Assembly (NCBI RefSeq): GCF_013386825.1
Contig: NZ_JACARC010000038.1
Coordinates: 75,147-139,146, forward strand
Source: Pseudomonas sp. IPO3778
GTDB taxonomy: Bacteria; Pseudomonadota; Gammaproteobacteria; Pseudomonadales; Pseudomonadaceae
Direction: 5' to 3'
Length of the DNA: 64,000 nt
Below are positions 52,522-61,472 of this stretch, in pieces. The position numbers and the translations under genes were made by a program. The notes under the pieces are model-generated. The model was not told where the DNA came from. It ran no database searches and saw nothing but the letters and a program-made list of their open reading frames with translations. Within the stretch, counting starts at the first letter, position 1. Every line of letters begins with the position of its first letter.

Positions 52522-53979
52522 TCAGAGCAGCACCACGTCATATTGTTCCTGGGAATACATGGTTTCGACCTGGAAGCGAATGGTGCGCCCGATAAAACCC
52601 TCCAGCTCGGCCACATTGCCGGACTCTTCATCCAGCAACCGGTCGACCACCTTCTGGTTGGCCAGGACTCTATAGCCCTCGGCCTGGTAGGCGCGTGCCT
52701 CCCGCAGGATTTCCCGGAAAATCTCGTAGCAAACCGTTTCCGGGGTCTTCAACTTACCGCGGCCCTGGCAACTGCTGCACGGCTCGCACAGTACTTGCTC
52801 CAGGCTTTCGCGGGTACGCTTGCGCGTCATCTGCACCAGGCCCAACTCGGTAATGCCGATGATGTTGGTCTTGGCGTGGTCACGCTCCAGTTGCTTCTCC
52901 AGCGTACGCAGCACCTGGCGCTGATGCTCTTCGTCTTCCATGTCGATGAAGTCGATGATGATGATCCCGCCCAGGTTGCGCAGGCGAAGCTGGCGCGCAA
53001 TCGCAGTGGCCGCTTCGAGGTTGGTCTTGAAGATGGTTTCTTCGAGGTTGCGATGCCCCACAAAGGCGCCGGTGTTGACGTCAATGGTGCTCATGGCTTC
53101 CGCCGGGTCCACCACCAGGTAGCCGCCGGACTTGAGTGGCACTTTACGCTCGAGGGCTTTCTGGATTTCGTCTTCAACACCGTACAGGTCGAAGATCGGC
53201 CGCTCGCCCGGGTAATGCTCAAGGCGGTCGGCGATTTCCGGCATCAACTCGGCAACAAATTGCGTGGTGCGCTGGAAGGTTTCCCGCGAGTCGATGCGAA
53301 TTTTCTCGATCTTGGGGCTGACCAGGTCGCGCAAGGTGCGCAGGGCCAGGCCGAGGTCTTCGTAGATCACGCTGGGTGCGCCAATGGTCTTGATCTGGGC
53401 GCCGATCTGGTCCCACAAGCGGCGCAGGTAGCGGATGTCCATGAGGATTTCATCGGCCCCGGCGCCTTCTGCAGCGGTACGCAGGATAAATCCGCCGGCC
53501 TCTTTGATGCCTTCCAGCGCCACGCAATCGCTCACCACCTTTTTCAGGCGCTCGCGCTCGGCTTCGTCTTCGATTTTCAGGGAGATGCCCACGTGGGCCG
53601 TGCGCGGCATGTAAACCAGGTAGCGCGAAGGAATCGACAGTTGGGTGGTCAGCCGCGCGCCCTTGGAGCCAATCGGGTCCTTGGTGACTTGCACCACCAG
53701 GCTTTGCCCTTCGTGCACCAGGGCGCTGATGCTTTCAACCGCCGGGCCTTCGCGCAGGGAGATTTCCGAAGCATGGATAAACGCGGCGCGGTCCAGGCCG
53801 ATGTCGACGAACGCCGCCTGCATCCCCGGCAACACACGCACCACCTTGCCTTTATAGATATTGCCGACGATCCCGCGTTTTTGCGTGCGCTCGACGTGCA
53901 CTTCTTGCAGAACACCGTTCTCTACCACCGCCACGCGCGATTCCATCGGCGTGATATTGATCAGAATCTCTTCACTCAT
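52522..53979 (-). CDS. rng: Ribonuclease G
   Basis: 485 residues: S1 RNA-binding domain near 35-125, catalytic acids in MSTIDVNTG and IIIDFIDMED, and the zinc-link cysteines in CEPCSSCQGRG. It is a 5'-end-sensing endonuclease that matures 16S rRNA 5' ends and some mRNAs. ATG 53979 gives the family length; the longer frame to 54312 overlaps maf. Confidence 0.95.
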   Translation of the reverse strand: MSEEILINITPMESRVAVVENGVLQEVHVERTQKRGIVGNIYKGKVVRVLPGMQAAFVDIGLDRAAFIHASEISLREGPAVESISALVHEGQSLVVQVTKDPIGSKGARLTTQLSIPSRYLVYMPRTAHVGISLKIEDEAERERLKKVVSDCVALEGIKEAGGFILRTAAEGAGADEILMDIRYLRRLWDQIGAQIKTIGAPSVIYEDLGLALRTLRDLVSPKIEKIRIDSRETFQRTTQFVAELMPEIADRLEHYPGERPIFDLYGVEDEIQKALERKVPLKSGGYLVVDPAEAMSTIDVNTGAFVGHRNLEETIFKTNLEAATAIARQLRLRNLGGIIIIDFIDMEDEEHQRQVLRTLEKQLERDHAKTNIIGITELGLVQMTRKRTRESLEQVLCEPCSSCQGRGKLKTPETVCYEIFREILREARAYQAEGYRVLANQKVVDRLLDEESGNVAELEGFIGRTIRFQVETMYSQEQYDVVLL

Positions 53980-54049
53980 GGCTGGGTCTCGTTCAGGCGT
54001 TTTCACAATAGTGACCGATCGCTTAAGGCTTGGCGCTGGAATACGGCGT

Positions 54050-54646
54050 TTAGCGCACGGTAAGGTTTTGCCAACAGGGTATGCCGAATTGGCCCAACAG
54101 TTCCGCGGTTTCGCAGACCGGCAAGCCAACGACGGCGGAGTAGCTGCCATTGAGTCCGGCGACAAACACCGCCGCCAGGCCTTGGATAGCATAGCCGCCC
54201 GCTTTGTCCTGGGGCTCGCCGCTGTGCCAATAAGTGGTGGCTTCATCCGCTGAAATCTTGCGAAACCGCACGCGACTGGTGACCAGCCGCGTTTCGCAAC
54301 GCTGGCCGTCAATCAGGGCGATGGCGGTAAGAACCTCGTGTTCACGATCAGAAAGGGCCAGCAACATGGCCTGGGCATCGGCTTGATCCACCGGTTTGCC
54401 GAGGATCTGGCCGTCGAGGATGACGGCGGTGTCGGCACCCAGCACGCAGGTGCCAGCCGCATCGGCCAGGGCAGCGCGACCGGCCGCAGCCTTGCCACGC
54501 GCCAGGCGCTCTACGTAGGACGCGGGCGATTCATTCGTAAGGGGAGTTTCATCAATCGCGGCGCTGACGACGGTAAACGGCACACCGATCTTTGTCAGCA
54601 GTTCACGCCGCCTCGGGGAGCCCGAGGCCAGATAAAGCGAATTCAT
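54050..54646 (-). CDS. maf: Maf family nucleotide pyrophosphatase (YhdE-like)
   Basis: 198 residues with the Maf signature SGSPRRRELL at the N-terminus and VLGADTAVILDGQILGKP. The YhdE subgroup hydrolyses dTTP/UTP, cleaning up odd nucleotides. It follows mreD by 50 bp in the conserved mreBCD-maf-rng order. Confidence 0.92.
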   Translation of the reverse strand: MNSLYLASGSPRRRELLTKIGVPFTVVSAAIDETPLTNESPASYVERLARGKAAAGRAALADAAGTCVLGADTAVILDGQILGKPVDQADAQAMLLALSDREHEVLTAIALIDGQRCETRLVTSRVRFRKISADEATTYWHSGEPQDKAGGYAIQGLAAVFVAGLNGSYSAVVGLPVCETAELLGQFGIPCWQNLTVR

Positions 54647-54696
54647 TCAGACTCTCCCTGTGGGGTTTGATAACCAGGCAGAGCCTCGCGATCCAT

Positions 54697-55185
54697 TCAA
54701 TTGATTTTATAGCGACGACGTAATCCACGCAGGCCAAAACTGATCCAGGGCCACAACAGCGCACTGACCAGTGCCGGCAACACCAGCGCCAGGGTCGGTT
54801 GGCGATTGCCGGTCAGGGCACTGAGCCACAGCTGTACCAACTGCGCCAGGCCGAAGATCACCAGGATCACCAGGCACTGCTGCCACATCGGAAACATGCG
54901 CAAGCGTTGCTGCAATGACAACACCAGGAACGTAATCAGGGTCAGGATCAGCGCGTTCTGGCCGAGTAACGTGCCGTAGAGCACGTCCTCCATCAGCCCG
55001 AGGCACATGGCGGTGACCATCCCGACCTTGTGCGGCAGCGCCAGGGCCCAGAACGCCAACAGCAAGGCAAGCCACAGCGGACGCAGGATCTCCATGAATT
55101 GCGGCAACGGCGAAACGCTGAGCAGCAAGCCGATGGCGAAGGTCAACCAGACGATCCAGCCGTTACGCGGATGAGTACCGGCCAT
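54697..55185 (-). CDS. mreD: Rod shape-determining protein MreD
   Basis: 162 residues with five hydrophobic segments and the GLMEDVLYGTLLGQNALILT block of MreD. It is the integral-membrane partner of MreC in the elongasome. It shares one base with the mreC stop codon. Confidence 0.93.
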   Translation of the reverse strand: MAGTHPRNGWIVWLTFAIGLLLSVSPLPQFMEILRPLWLALLLAFWALALPHKVGMVTAMCLGLMEDVLYGTLLGQNALILTLITFLVLSLQQRLRMFPMWQQCLVILVIFGLAQLVQLWLSALTGNRQPTLALVLPALVSALLWPWISFGLRGLRRRYKIN

Positions 55186-56294
55186 TATTCTTCCCTCTGC
55201 CGAGTGGTTGCCGGGGCCGCTGCCGGTGGCTTGGTGGCGGCAGGCGGTTTGGTAGCGGCAGGTGTTGCAGCCGCAGGCTTGGCCGGGCGCGTGCTATGGG
55301 CGACGGGTTTGGCCGGAGTGGCAACAGGTGCGGCTGGCGTTGCAGGAACCGGCGCCGGGGCGGCGGGTGCAGCGGGTTTTGGCACAGTTGCCGGAATGAT
55401 CGGCGTGGCGCCGTTTTGCTTGTCTTCTGCTTCCTGGGCCTGGGCGGCGGCGTTAACGCGCTCTTCCGCGGTGCGGTTGTCGCTGAACACCAGCAGCAGG
55501 TAGCGGCTGCGGTTCAATGCGGCGGTCGGCACTGCACGCACGATAGCGAACGGCTGGCCGGAATCGTGGATCACTTCCTTGACCGTGGCCACTGGGTAAC
55601 CTGCCGGAAAACGCTGACCCAGGCCGGAACTGACCAGCAGGTCGCCTTCCTTGATGTCAGCGGTGTCCGCGACGTGACGCAACTCAAGGCGCTCCGGGTT
55701 GCCCGTACCGCTGGCAATCGCCCGCAGGCCGTTGCGGTTAACTTGCACCGGAATACTGTGGGTAGTGTCGGTCAGCAACAGGACGCGGGACGTGTAGGGC
55801 ATCAACTCCACCACCTGGCCCATCAGGCCACGGGCATCGAGCACCGGCTGGCCAAGGACCACACCGTCGCGCTCACCCTTGTTGATGATGATGCGATGGG
55901 TGAAGGGATTCGGGTCCATGCCGATCAATTCGGCCACCTCGACCTTTTCGTTGACCAACGCGGAAGAATTGAGCAACTCGCGCAGCCGAACGTTCTGCTC
56001 GGTGAGGGCCGCGAGCTTTTGCATGCGTCCCTGCAGCAGCAGGTTTTCGGTCTTGAGTTTTTCGTTCTCGGCCACCAGCTCGGTACGGCTGCCAAACTGG
56101 CTGGCCACACCTTGGTAGAGACGTTGCGGCAGGTCAGTGATCCAGTAACTCTGCATCAGGACCAGCGACATCTGGCTACGCACTGGCTTGAGCAGTGTGA
56201 AGCGGGCATCGACCACCATCAGCGCAACCGATAGCACGACCAGCACCAGCAGGCGCACGCCCAATGAGGGGCCTTTGGAGAAAAGCGGTTTAAT
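55185..56294 (-). CDS. mreC: Rod shape-determining protein MreC, apparent ATT start
   Basis: 369 residues if read from the ATT at 56294. A membrane helix (VRLLVLVVLSVALMVVDA), a coiled coil (about 70-105) and the beta domain are followed by a long Ala/Pro/Lys tail. Starting at ATT gives I/M-KPLFSKGPSLGVRL, which aligns with E. coli MreC MKPIFSRGPSL, and GGAGG lies 8 nt upstream. No ATG or GTG precedes it before an in-frame TGA. The first usual initiator, TTG at 56264, would drop the conserved ten residues. MreC organises MreB and the wall synthases. Confidence 0.88.
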   Translation of the reverse strand: MKPLFSKGPSLGVRLLVLVVLSVALMVVDARFTLLKPVRSQMSLVLMQSYWITDLPQRLYQGVASQFGSRTELVAENEKLKTENLLLQGRMQKLAALTEQNVRLRELLNSSALVNEKVEVAELIGMDPNPFTHRIIINKGERDGVVLGQPVLDARGLMGQVVELMPYTSRVLLLTDTTHSIPVQVNRNGLRAIASGTGNPERLELRHVADTADIKEGDLLVSSGLGQRFPAGYPVATVKEVIHDSGQPFAIVRAVPTAALNRSRYLLLVFSDNRTAEERVNAAAQAQEAEDKQNGATPIIPATVPKPAAPAAPAPVPATPAAPVATPAKPVAHSTRPAKPAAATPAATKPPAATKPPAAAPATTRQREE

Positions 56295-56434
56295 AAGCCG
56301 CTCCTCCCGGGCAAATGTTTTCTTTATTCATACGGCATCAAACCGGCCTGGATGCAGATTGAAGAAGATAAACGCCAACAGGCAGCACTGCAAAGTGCTG
56401 CCTGCGAGCGAAGCATGGGCCAACCAGCAACATC

Positions 56435-57472
56435 TTATTCGCTGGAGAGCAGGTCCATGGTGTGTTTATCCATCATTTCCAGTGCACGGCCACCACCACG
56501 GGCGACGCAGGTCAGCGGGTCTTCAGCGACGATCACTGGCAGGCCGGTTTCCTGGGCCAGCAACTTGTCGAGGTCGCGCAGCAAGGCGCCACCACCGGTC
56601 AGTACCAGGCCACGCTCGGCGATATCGGAAGCCAGTTCCGGAGGCGATTGCTCCAGAGCGCTCTTCACAGCCTGAACGATAGTAGCCAGGGACTCTTGCA
56701 GAGCTTCCAGCACTTCATTGGAGTTCAGGGTGAAGGCACGTGGAACGCCTTCGGCCAGGTTGCGACCGCGAACATCCACTTCGCGAACTTCGCCGCCCGG
56801 GTAAGCGGTACCGATTTCCTGCTTGATGCGCTCGGCGGTGGATTCACCGATCAGGCTGCCGTAGTTACGACGCACGTAGGTGATGATCGCTTCGTCGAAG
56901 CGGTCGCCGCCAACCCGTACGGATTCGGCATACACCACACCATTAAGGGAGATCAGGGCGATTTCAGTGGTACCACCACCGATATCCACCACCATCGAAC
57001 CGCGCGCTTCTTCAACCGGCAGGCCGGCACCGATCGCAGCGGCCATTGGCTCTTCGATCAGGAACACTTCACGGGCACCGGCACCAAGGGCCGATTCACG
57101 GATGGCACGACGCTCCACCTGGGTGGATTTGCACGGAACGCAGATCAGCACACGAGGGCTGGGCTGCAGGAAGCTGTTTTCGTGAACCTTGTTGATAAAG
57201 TACTGCAGCATCTTCTCGCAGACGCTGAAGTCGGCAATCACGCCATCCTTCATCGGACGAATGGCAGCGATGTTGCCCGGTGTTCGGCCAAGCATGCGCT
57301 TGGCCTCGGTGCCAACGGCAACGACACTTTTCTGATTACCATGGGTCCGAATGGCCACAACCGATGGCTCATTCAGGACGATACCGCGCTCGCGCACGTA
57401 AATAAGGGTGTTGGCAGTGCCCAGGTCGATGGAAAGATCGCTGGAAAACATGCCACGCAGTTTCTTGAACAT
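56435..57472 (-). CDS. mreB: Rod shape-determining protein MreB
   Basis: 345 residues of the actin fold: phosphate loop DLGTANTLIYV, second phosphate motif VVDIGGGTTEIA, adenosine motif LTGGGALL. It forms filaments under the inner membrane that guide lateral wall synthesis. The 210-bp gap to gatC (57473-57682) is a divergent promoter region with no gene. Confidence 0.97.
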   Translation of the reverse strand: MFKKLRGMFSSDLSIDLGTANTLIYVRERGIVLNEPSVVAIRTHGNQKSVVAVGTEAKRMLGRTPGNIAAIRPMKDGVIADFSVCEKMLQYFINKVHENSFLQPSPRVLICVPCKSTQVERRAIRESALGAGAREVFLIEEPMAAAIGAGLPVEEARGSMVVDIGGGTTEIALISLNGVVYAESVRVGGDRFDEAIITYVRRNYGSLIGESTAERIKQEIGTAYPGGEVREVDVRGRNLAEGVPRAFTLNSNEVLEALQESLATIVQAVKSALEQSPPELASDIAERGLVLTGGGALLRDLDKLLAQETGLPVIVAEDPLTCVARGGGRALEMMDKHTMDLLSSE

Positions 57473-57682
57473 GGGAAAGGGACCCTAGGCAACGCGTGGG
57501 TAAAAAAGTGCGGCAAACTCTAACAACGACAGGGATTTTGGGCAAGGCGCCAATGTGCTAAATTGGCCGACTTTCTGTGCACCAACCCCCACAATCGCGG
57601 CCATATGACCGTAGAAATGCGGTAGTGTTCCTACAATCTAACACACGGATAGCTTCCGTTCTGTTTTCCACTGGAGAATCCC

Positions 57683-57970
57683 ATGGCGCTTGAACGCTCC
57701 GACGTGGAAAAAATCGCTCATTTGGCCTGCCTGGGCCTCAATGAAGCCGATCTTCCACAGACCACCGCAGCCCTGAACAGCATTCTCGGGCTGGTCGACC
57801 AAATGCAAGCCGTGAATACCGACGGCATCGAGCCCCTGGCTCACCCGCTGGAAGCCAGCCAGCGCCTGCGCGCCGACGTCGTGACCGAGCGCAATCACCG
57901 CGAGGCTTACCAGTCCATCGCGCCAGCGGTCGAAAACGGCCTGTACCTGGTTCCGAAAGTCATCGACTAA
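57683..57970 (+). CDS. gatC: Asp-tRNA(Asn)/Glu-tRNA(Gln) amidotransferase subunit C
   Basis: 95 residues with the family start MALERSDVEKIAHLACLGL and the C-terminal NGLYLVPKVI. It stabilises the GatA-GatB complex that amidates mischarged Glu-tRNA(Gln) and Asp-tRNA(Asn). GGAG lies about 8 nt upstream. First of the gatCAB operon. Confidence 0.95.
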   Translation: MALERSDVEKIAHLACLGLNEADLPQTTAALNSILGLVDQMQAVNTDGIEPLAHPLEASQRLRADVVTERNHREAYQSIAPAVENGLYLVPKVID

Positions 57971-57986
57971 AGGGAAAGAGCCTGCA

Positions 57987-59438
57987 ATGCATCAATTGAC
58001 TCTGGCCGAGATCGCCCGCGGTCTCGCCGACAAAAAGTTTTCTTCCGAAGAGCTGACCAAAACCCTGCTGGCGCGTATCGCCGAGCTGGACCCACAGGTC
58101 AACAGCTTCATCAGCATCACCGAAGAACTGGCCCTGAGCCAGGCCAAGGCCGCCGACGCACGTCGCGCCAACGGTGAGAACGGCGCCCTGTTGGGTGCGC
58201 CGATTGCCCACAAAGACCTGTTCTGCACCCAGGGCATCCGCACCAGCTGCGGCTCGAAGATGCTCGACAATTTCAAGGCGCCCTACGATGCCACCGTGGT
58301 GGCCAAGCTGGCCGCTGCCGGGGCCGTGACCCTGGGCAAGACCAACATGGACGAATTCGCCATGGGGTCGGCCAACGAATCGAGCCACTATGGCCCGGTG
58401 AAAAACCCGTGGAACCTTGAGCACGTGCCCGGCGGTTCGTCCGGCGGTTCGGCGGCCGCGGTTGCCGCTCGTCTGTTACCGGCGGCCACGGCCACCGACA
58501 CCGGCGGTTCGATTCGCCAACCGGCTGCATTCACCAACCTCACCGGTTTGAAACCGACCTACGGTCGCGTTTCCCGCTGGGGCATGATTGCCTACGCGTC
58601 CAGCCTCGACCAGGGCGGCCCTCTGGCCCGCACGGCCGAGGACTGCGCAATATTGTTACAAGGTATGGCAGGCTTCGATCCGCAGGACTCCACCAGCATC
58701 GATGAGCCCGTGCCGGACTACAGCGCCAGCCTGAACACCTCGATCAAAGGCCTGCGCATTGGCGTGCCCAAAGAGTATTTCAGCGCCGGCCTCGATCCGC
58801 GCATTGCCGAACTGGTGCACAACAGCGTCAAGGCGCTGGAAAAGCTCGGCGCCGTGATCAAGGAAATCAGCCTGCCGAACAACCAGCACGCGATTCCTGC
58901 CTACTACGTGATCGCCCCGGCAGAAGCGTCCTCCAACCTGTCGCGTTTCGACGGCGTGCGTTTCGGCTACCGCTGCGAAAACCCGAAAGACCTCACCGAC
59001 CTTTATAAGCGCTCCCGTGGCGAAGGTTTCGGCGTGGAAGTACAACGCCGGATCATGGTCGGTGCCTACGCCCTGTCGGCCGGTTACTACGACGCGTACT
59101 ACCTCAAGGCGCAAAAGATCCGTCGCCTGATCAAGAACGACTTCATGGCAGCCTTTAATGAAGTCGACGTGATCCTCGGCCCAACCACGCCGAACCCGGC
59201 CTGGAAGATCGGCGCCAAGACCGGCGACCCGATCGCCGAGTACCTGGAAGACCTGTACACCATCACCGCCAACCTCGCCGGGCTGCCGGGCTTGTCCATG
59301 CCTGCTGGTTTCGTCGACGGTTTGCCGGTAGGCGTGCAACTGCTCGCCCCGTATTTCCAGGAAGGCCGCCTGCTTAATGTGGCGCACCAGTACCAGTTGA
59401 ACACTGACTGGCACACTCGCACCCCTACCGGCTTCTGA
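57987..59438 (+). CDS. gatA: Asp-tRNA(Asn)/Glu-tRNA(Gln) amidotransferase subunit A
   Basis: 483 residues of the amidase-signature family. The Ser-cisSer-Lys triad is K76 (APIAHKDLFC), S151 (PGGSSGGSAAAV) and S175 (TDTGGSIRQPA). It releases ammonia from glutamine and passes it to GatB. It starts 16 nt after gatC. Confidence 0.97.
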   Translation: MHQLTLAEIARGLADKKFSSEELTKTLLARIAELDPQVNSFISITEELALSQAKAADARRANGENGALLGAPIAHKDLFCTQGIRTSCGSKMLDNFKAPYDATVVAKLAAAGAVTLGKTNMDEFAMGSANESSHYGPVKNPWNLEHVPGGSSGGSAAAVAARLLPAATATDTGGSIRQPAAFTNLTGLKPTYGRVSRWGMIAYASSLDQGGPLARTAEDCAILLQGMAGFDPQDSTSIDEPVPDYSASLNTSIKGLRIGVPKEYFSAGLDPRIAELVHNSVKALEKLGAVIKEISLPNNQHAIPAYYVIAPAEASSNLSRFDGVRFGYRCENPKDLTDLYKRSRGEGFGVEVQRRIMVGAYALSAGYYDAYYLKAQKIRRLIKNDFMAAFNEVDVILGPTTPNPAWKIGAKTGDPIAEYLEDLYTITANLAGLPGLSMPAGFVDGLPVGVQLLAPYFQEGRLLNVAHQYQLNTDWHTRTPTGF

Positions 59439-59448
59439 GGAGAACACT

Positions 59449-60894
59449 ATGCAATGGGAAGTCGTGATCGGGCTGGAGATTCATACCCAGCTCGCCACCC
59501 AATCGAAGATTTTCTCCGGTAGCGCCACCACGTTCGGCTCCGAGCCCAACACCCAGGCCAGCCTCGTAGACCTGGGCATGCCCGGCGTACTGCCGGTGCT
59601 GAACCAGGAAGCGGTGCGCATGGCGGTGATGTTCGGCCTGGCGATTGACGCCGAGATCGGCCAGCACAACGTGTTCGCCCGTAAAAACTACTTCTACCCG
59701 GACCTGCCCAAGGGTTACCAGATCAGCCAGATGGAATTGCCGATCGTCGGCAAGGGCTACCTGGACATCCCGCTGGAAGACGGCACCATCAAACGTGTCG
59801 GCGTGACCCGTGCGCACCTGGAAGAAGATGCCGGCAAAAGCCTGCATGAAGAGTTCAACGGCGCCACCGGCATCGACCTGAACCGCGCCGGCACGCCGCT
59901 GCTGGAGATCGTGTCCGAGCCGGACATGCGCAGCGCCAAGGAAGCCGTGGCCTACGTCAAGACGATCCACGCGCTGGTGCGTTACCTCGGCATCTGCGAC
60001 GGCAACATGGCCGAAGGCTCCCTGCGTTGCGACTGCAACGTGTCGGTGCGGCCAAAAGGCCAGGTCGAGTACGGCACCCGCTGCGAGATCAAGAACGTCA
60101 ACTCGTTCCGTTTCATCGAGAAGGCGATCAACACCGAAGTGCGCCGCCAGATCGAACTGATCGAAGACGGCGGCAAGGTGATCCAACAGACCCGCCTGTA
60201 CGACCCGAACAAAGACGAAACCCGCGCCATGCGCAGCAAGGAAGAAGCCAACGACTACCGTTACTTCCCCGACCCGGACCTGTTGCCGGTGGTCATCGAG
60301 GACTCGTTCCTGGCTGACGTGCGCGCCACCCTGCCGGAATTGCCGCCGCAAAAACGCGAGCGCTTCCAGGAGCAATTCGGTCTTTCGGTGTATGACGCGA
60401 GCGTCCTGGCTTCGAGCCGCGAGCAAGCCAACTACTTCGAAAAAGTCGTGAGCATTGCCGGCGACGCCAAACTGGCGGCCAACTGGGTGATGGTTGAGCT
60501 GGGCAGCCTGTTGAACAAACAGGGCCTGGAAATCGACGAAGCACCGGTGTCCGCCGAGCAATTGGGCGGCATGTTGCTGCGCATCAAAGACAACACCATC
60601 TCCGGCAAAATCGCCAAGACCGTGTTTGAAGCCATGGCCGCAGGCGAAGGCAGCGCTGACGAGATCATCGAGAAGCGTGGCCTGAAGCAAGTCACCGACA
60701 GCGGCGCGATTTCGGCGGTGCTCGACGAGATGCTGGCCGCCAACGCCGAACAGGTTGAACAATACCGCGCGGCCGATGAAGCCAAGCGCGGCAAGATGTT
60801 CGGCTTCTTTGTCGGCCAGGCCATGAAAGCCTCCAAAGGCAAGGCCAACCCGCAACAGGTCAACGAACTGCTGAAAAGCAAGCTCGAAGGCTGA
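59449..60894 (+). CDS. gatB: Asp-tRNA(Asn)/Glu-tRNA(Gln) amidotransferase subunit B
   Basis: 481 residues: WEVVIGLEIHTQL start, cradle domain with CDCNVSVRP, and the C-terminal YqeY-like tRNA-binding tail. It activates the mischarged aminoacyl-tRNA with ATP and uses ammonia from GatA. It starts 10 nt after gatA and ends at a REPIN. Confidence 0.97.
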   Translation: MQWEVVIGLEIHTQLATQSKIFSGSATTFGSEPNTQASLVDLGMPGVLPVLNQEAVRMAVMFGLAIDAEIGQHNVFARKNYFYPDLPKGYQISQMELPIVGKGYLDIPLEDGTIKRVGVTRAHLEEDAGKSLHEEFNGATGIDLNRAGTPLLEIVSEPDMRSAKEAVAYVKTIHALVRYLGICDGNMAEGSLRCDCNVSVRPKGQVEYGTRCEIKNVNSFRFIEKAINTEVRRQIELIEDGGKVIQQTRLYDPNKDETRAMRSKEEANDYRYFPDPDLLPVVIEDSFLADVRATLPELPPQKRERFQEQFGLSVYDASVLASSREQANYFEKVVSIAGDAKLAANWVMVELGSLLNKQGLEIDEAPVSAEQLGGMLLRIKDNTISGKIAKTVFEAMAAGEGSADEIIEKRGLKQVTDSGAISAVLDEMLAANAEQVEQYRAADEAKRGKMFGFFVGQAMKASKGKANPQQVNELLKSKLEG

Positions 60895-60925
60895 TCGCGG
60901 TCGTCTCACTGCGGGAACCGGCTTG

Positions 60926-61013
60926 TGTGGGAGCTGGCTTGCCTGCGATAGCATCACCTCGGTGCACCTGAAAGACCGAGGCGCTTGCATCGCGGGCAAG
61001 CCCGGCTCCCACA
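60926..61013. repeat. REPIN sharing its spacer with the one at 12482
   Basis: TGTGGGAGCTGGCTTGCCTG at 60926 and inverted GGCAAGCCCGGCTCCCACA ending 61013. The spacer GATAGCATCACCTCGGTGCA...GACCGAGG is nearly the same as in the REPIN at 12482-12618, including the internal hairpin. Confidence 0.9.
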
Positions 61014-61050
61014 TAAGCCGATTTCCACATCACTTTCGGGGACACCTTGA

Positions 61051-61422
61051 ATGAAGCGTCTACTCGGCCTATTGGCCCTGTTCTCACTGCTCACCGGCTG
61101 CGCCAGCGGCCTCATCGACCCCAACGGCTACGACGAAACCGGCACCGCCTCCTACTACGGCGCCAAACACCACGGTAAAAGCACCGCCAGCGGTGAACCG
61201 TTCAACCAGAATGCCCTGACCGCCGCCCATCGTCGCTTGCCCTTCGGCACGCAGGTGAAGGTCACCAACCTCGACAACAACAAAAGCGTGGTTGTCCGCA
61301 TCAACGATCGCGGCCCGCACACCCGTGGGCGCCTGATTGACCTTTCACGCAAGGCCGCCGAACAGCTGGGTATGATCAGCAGCGGCACCGCGCGTGTTCG
61401 CGTACAAGCCCTCAGCAACTGA
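61051..61422 (+). CDS. RlpA-family DPBB-domain lipoprotein
   Basis: 123 residues. Lipobox LLTGC gives a lipidated C17; the rest is a double-psi beta-barrel with GTASYYGAKHHGKSTASGE and the catalytic-type NDRGPHTRGRLIDLS. RlpA proteins cleave naked (peptide-free) glycan strands at septa, or bind them. No SPOR domain follows, so it is a short paralogue rather than the full septal RlpA. Confidence 0.88.
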   Translation: MKRLLGLLALFSLLTGCASGLIDPNGYDETGTASYYGAKHHGKSTASGEPFNQNALTAAHRRLPFGTQVKVTNLDNNKSVVVRINDRGPHTRGRLIDLSRKAAEQLGMISSGTARVRVQALSN

Positions 61423-61472
61423 CCGACGGAGCCCAGGCCATTTTCGGATTAACCGCCCTCTCGCTCTTCAGC

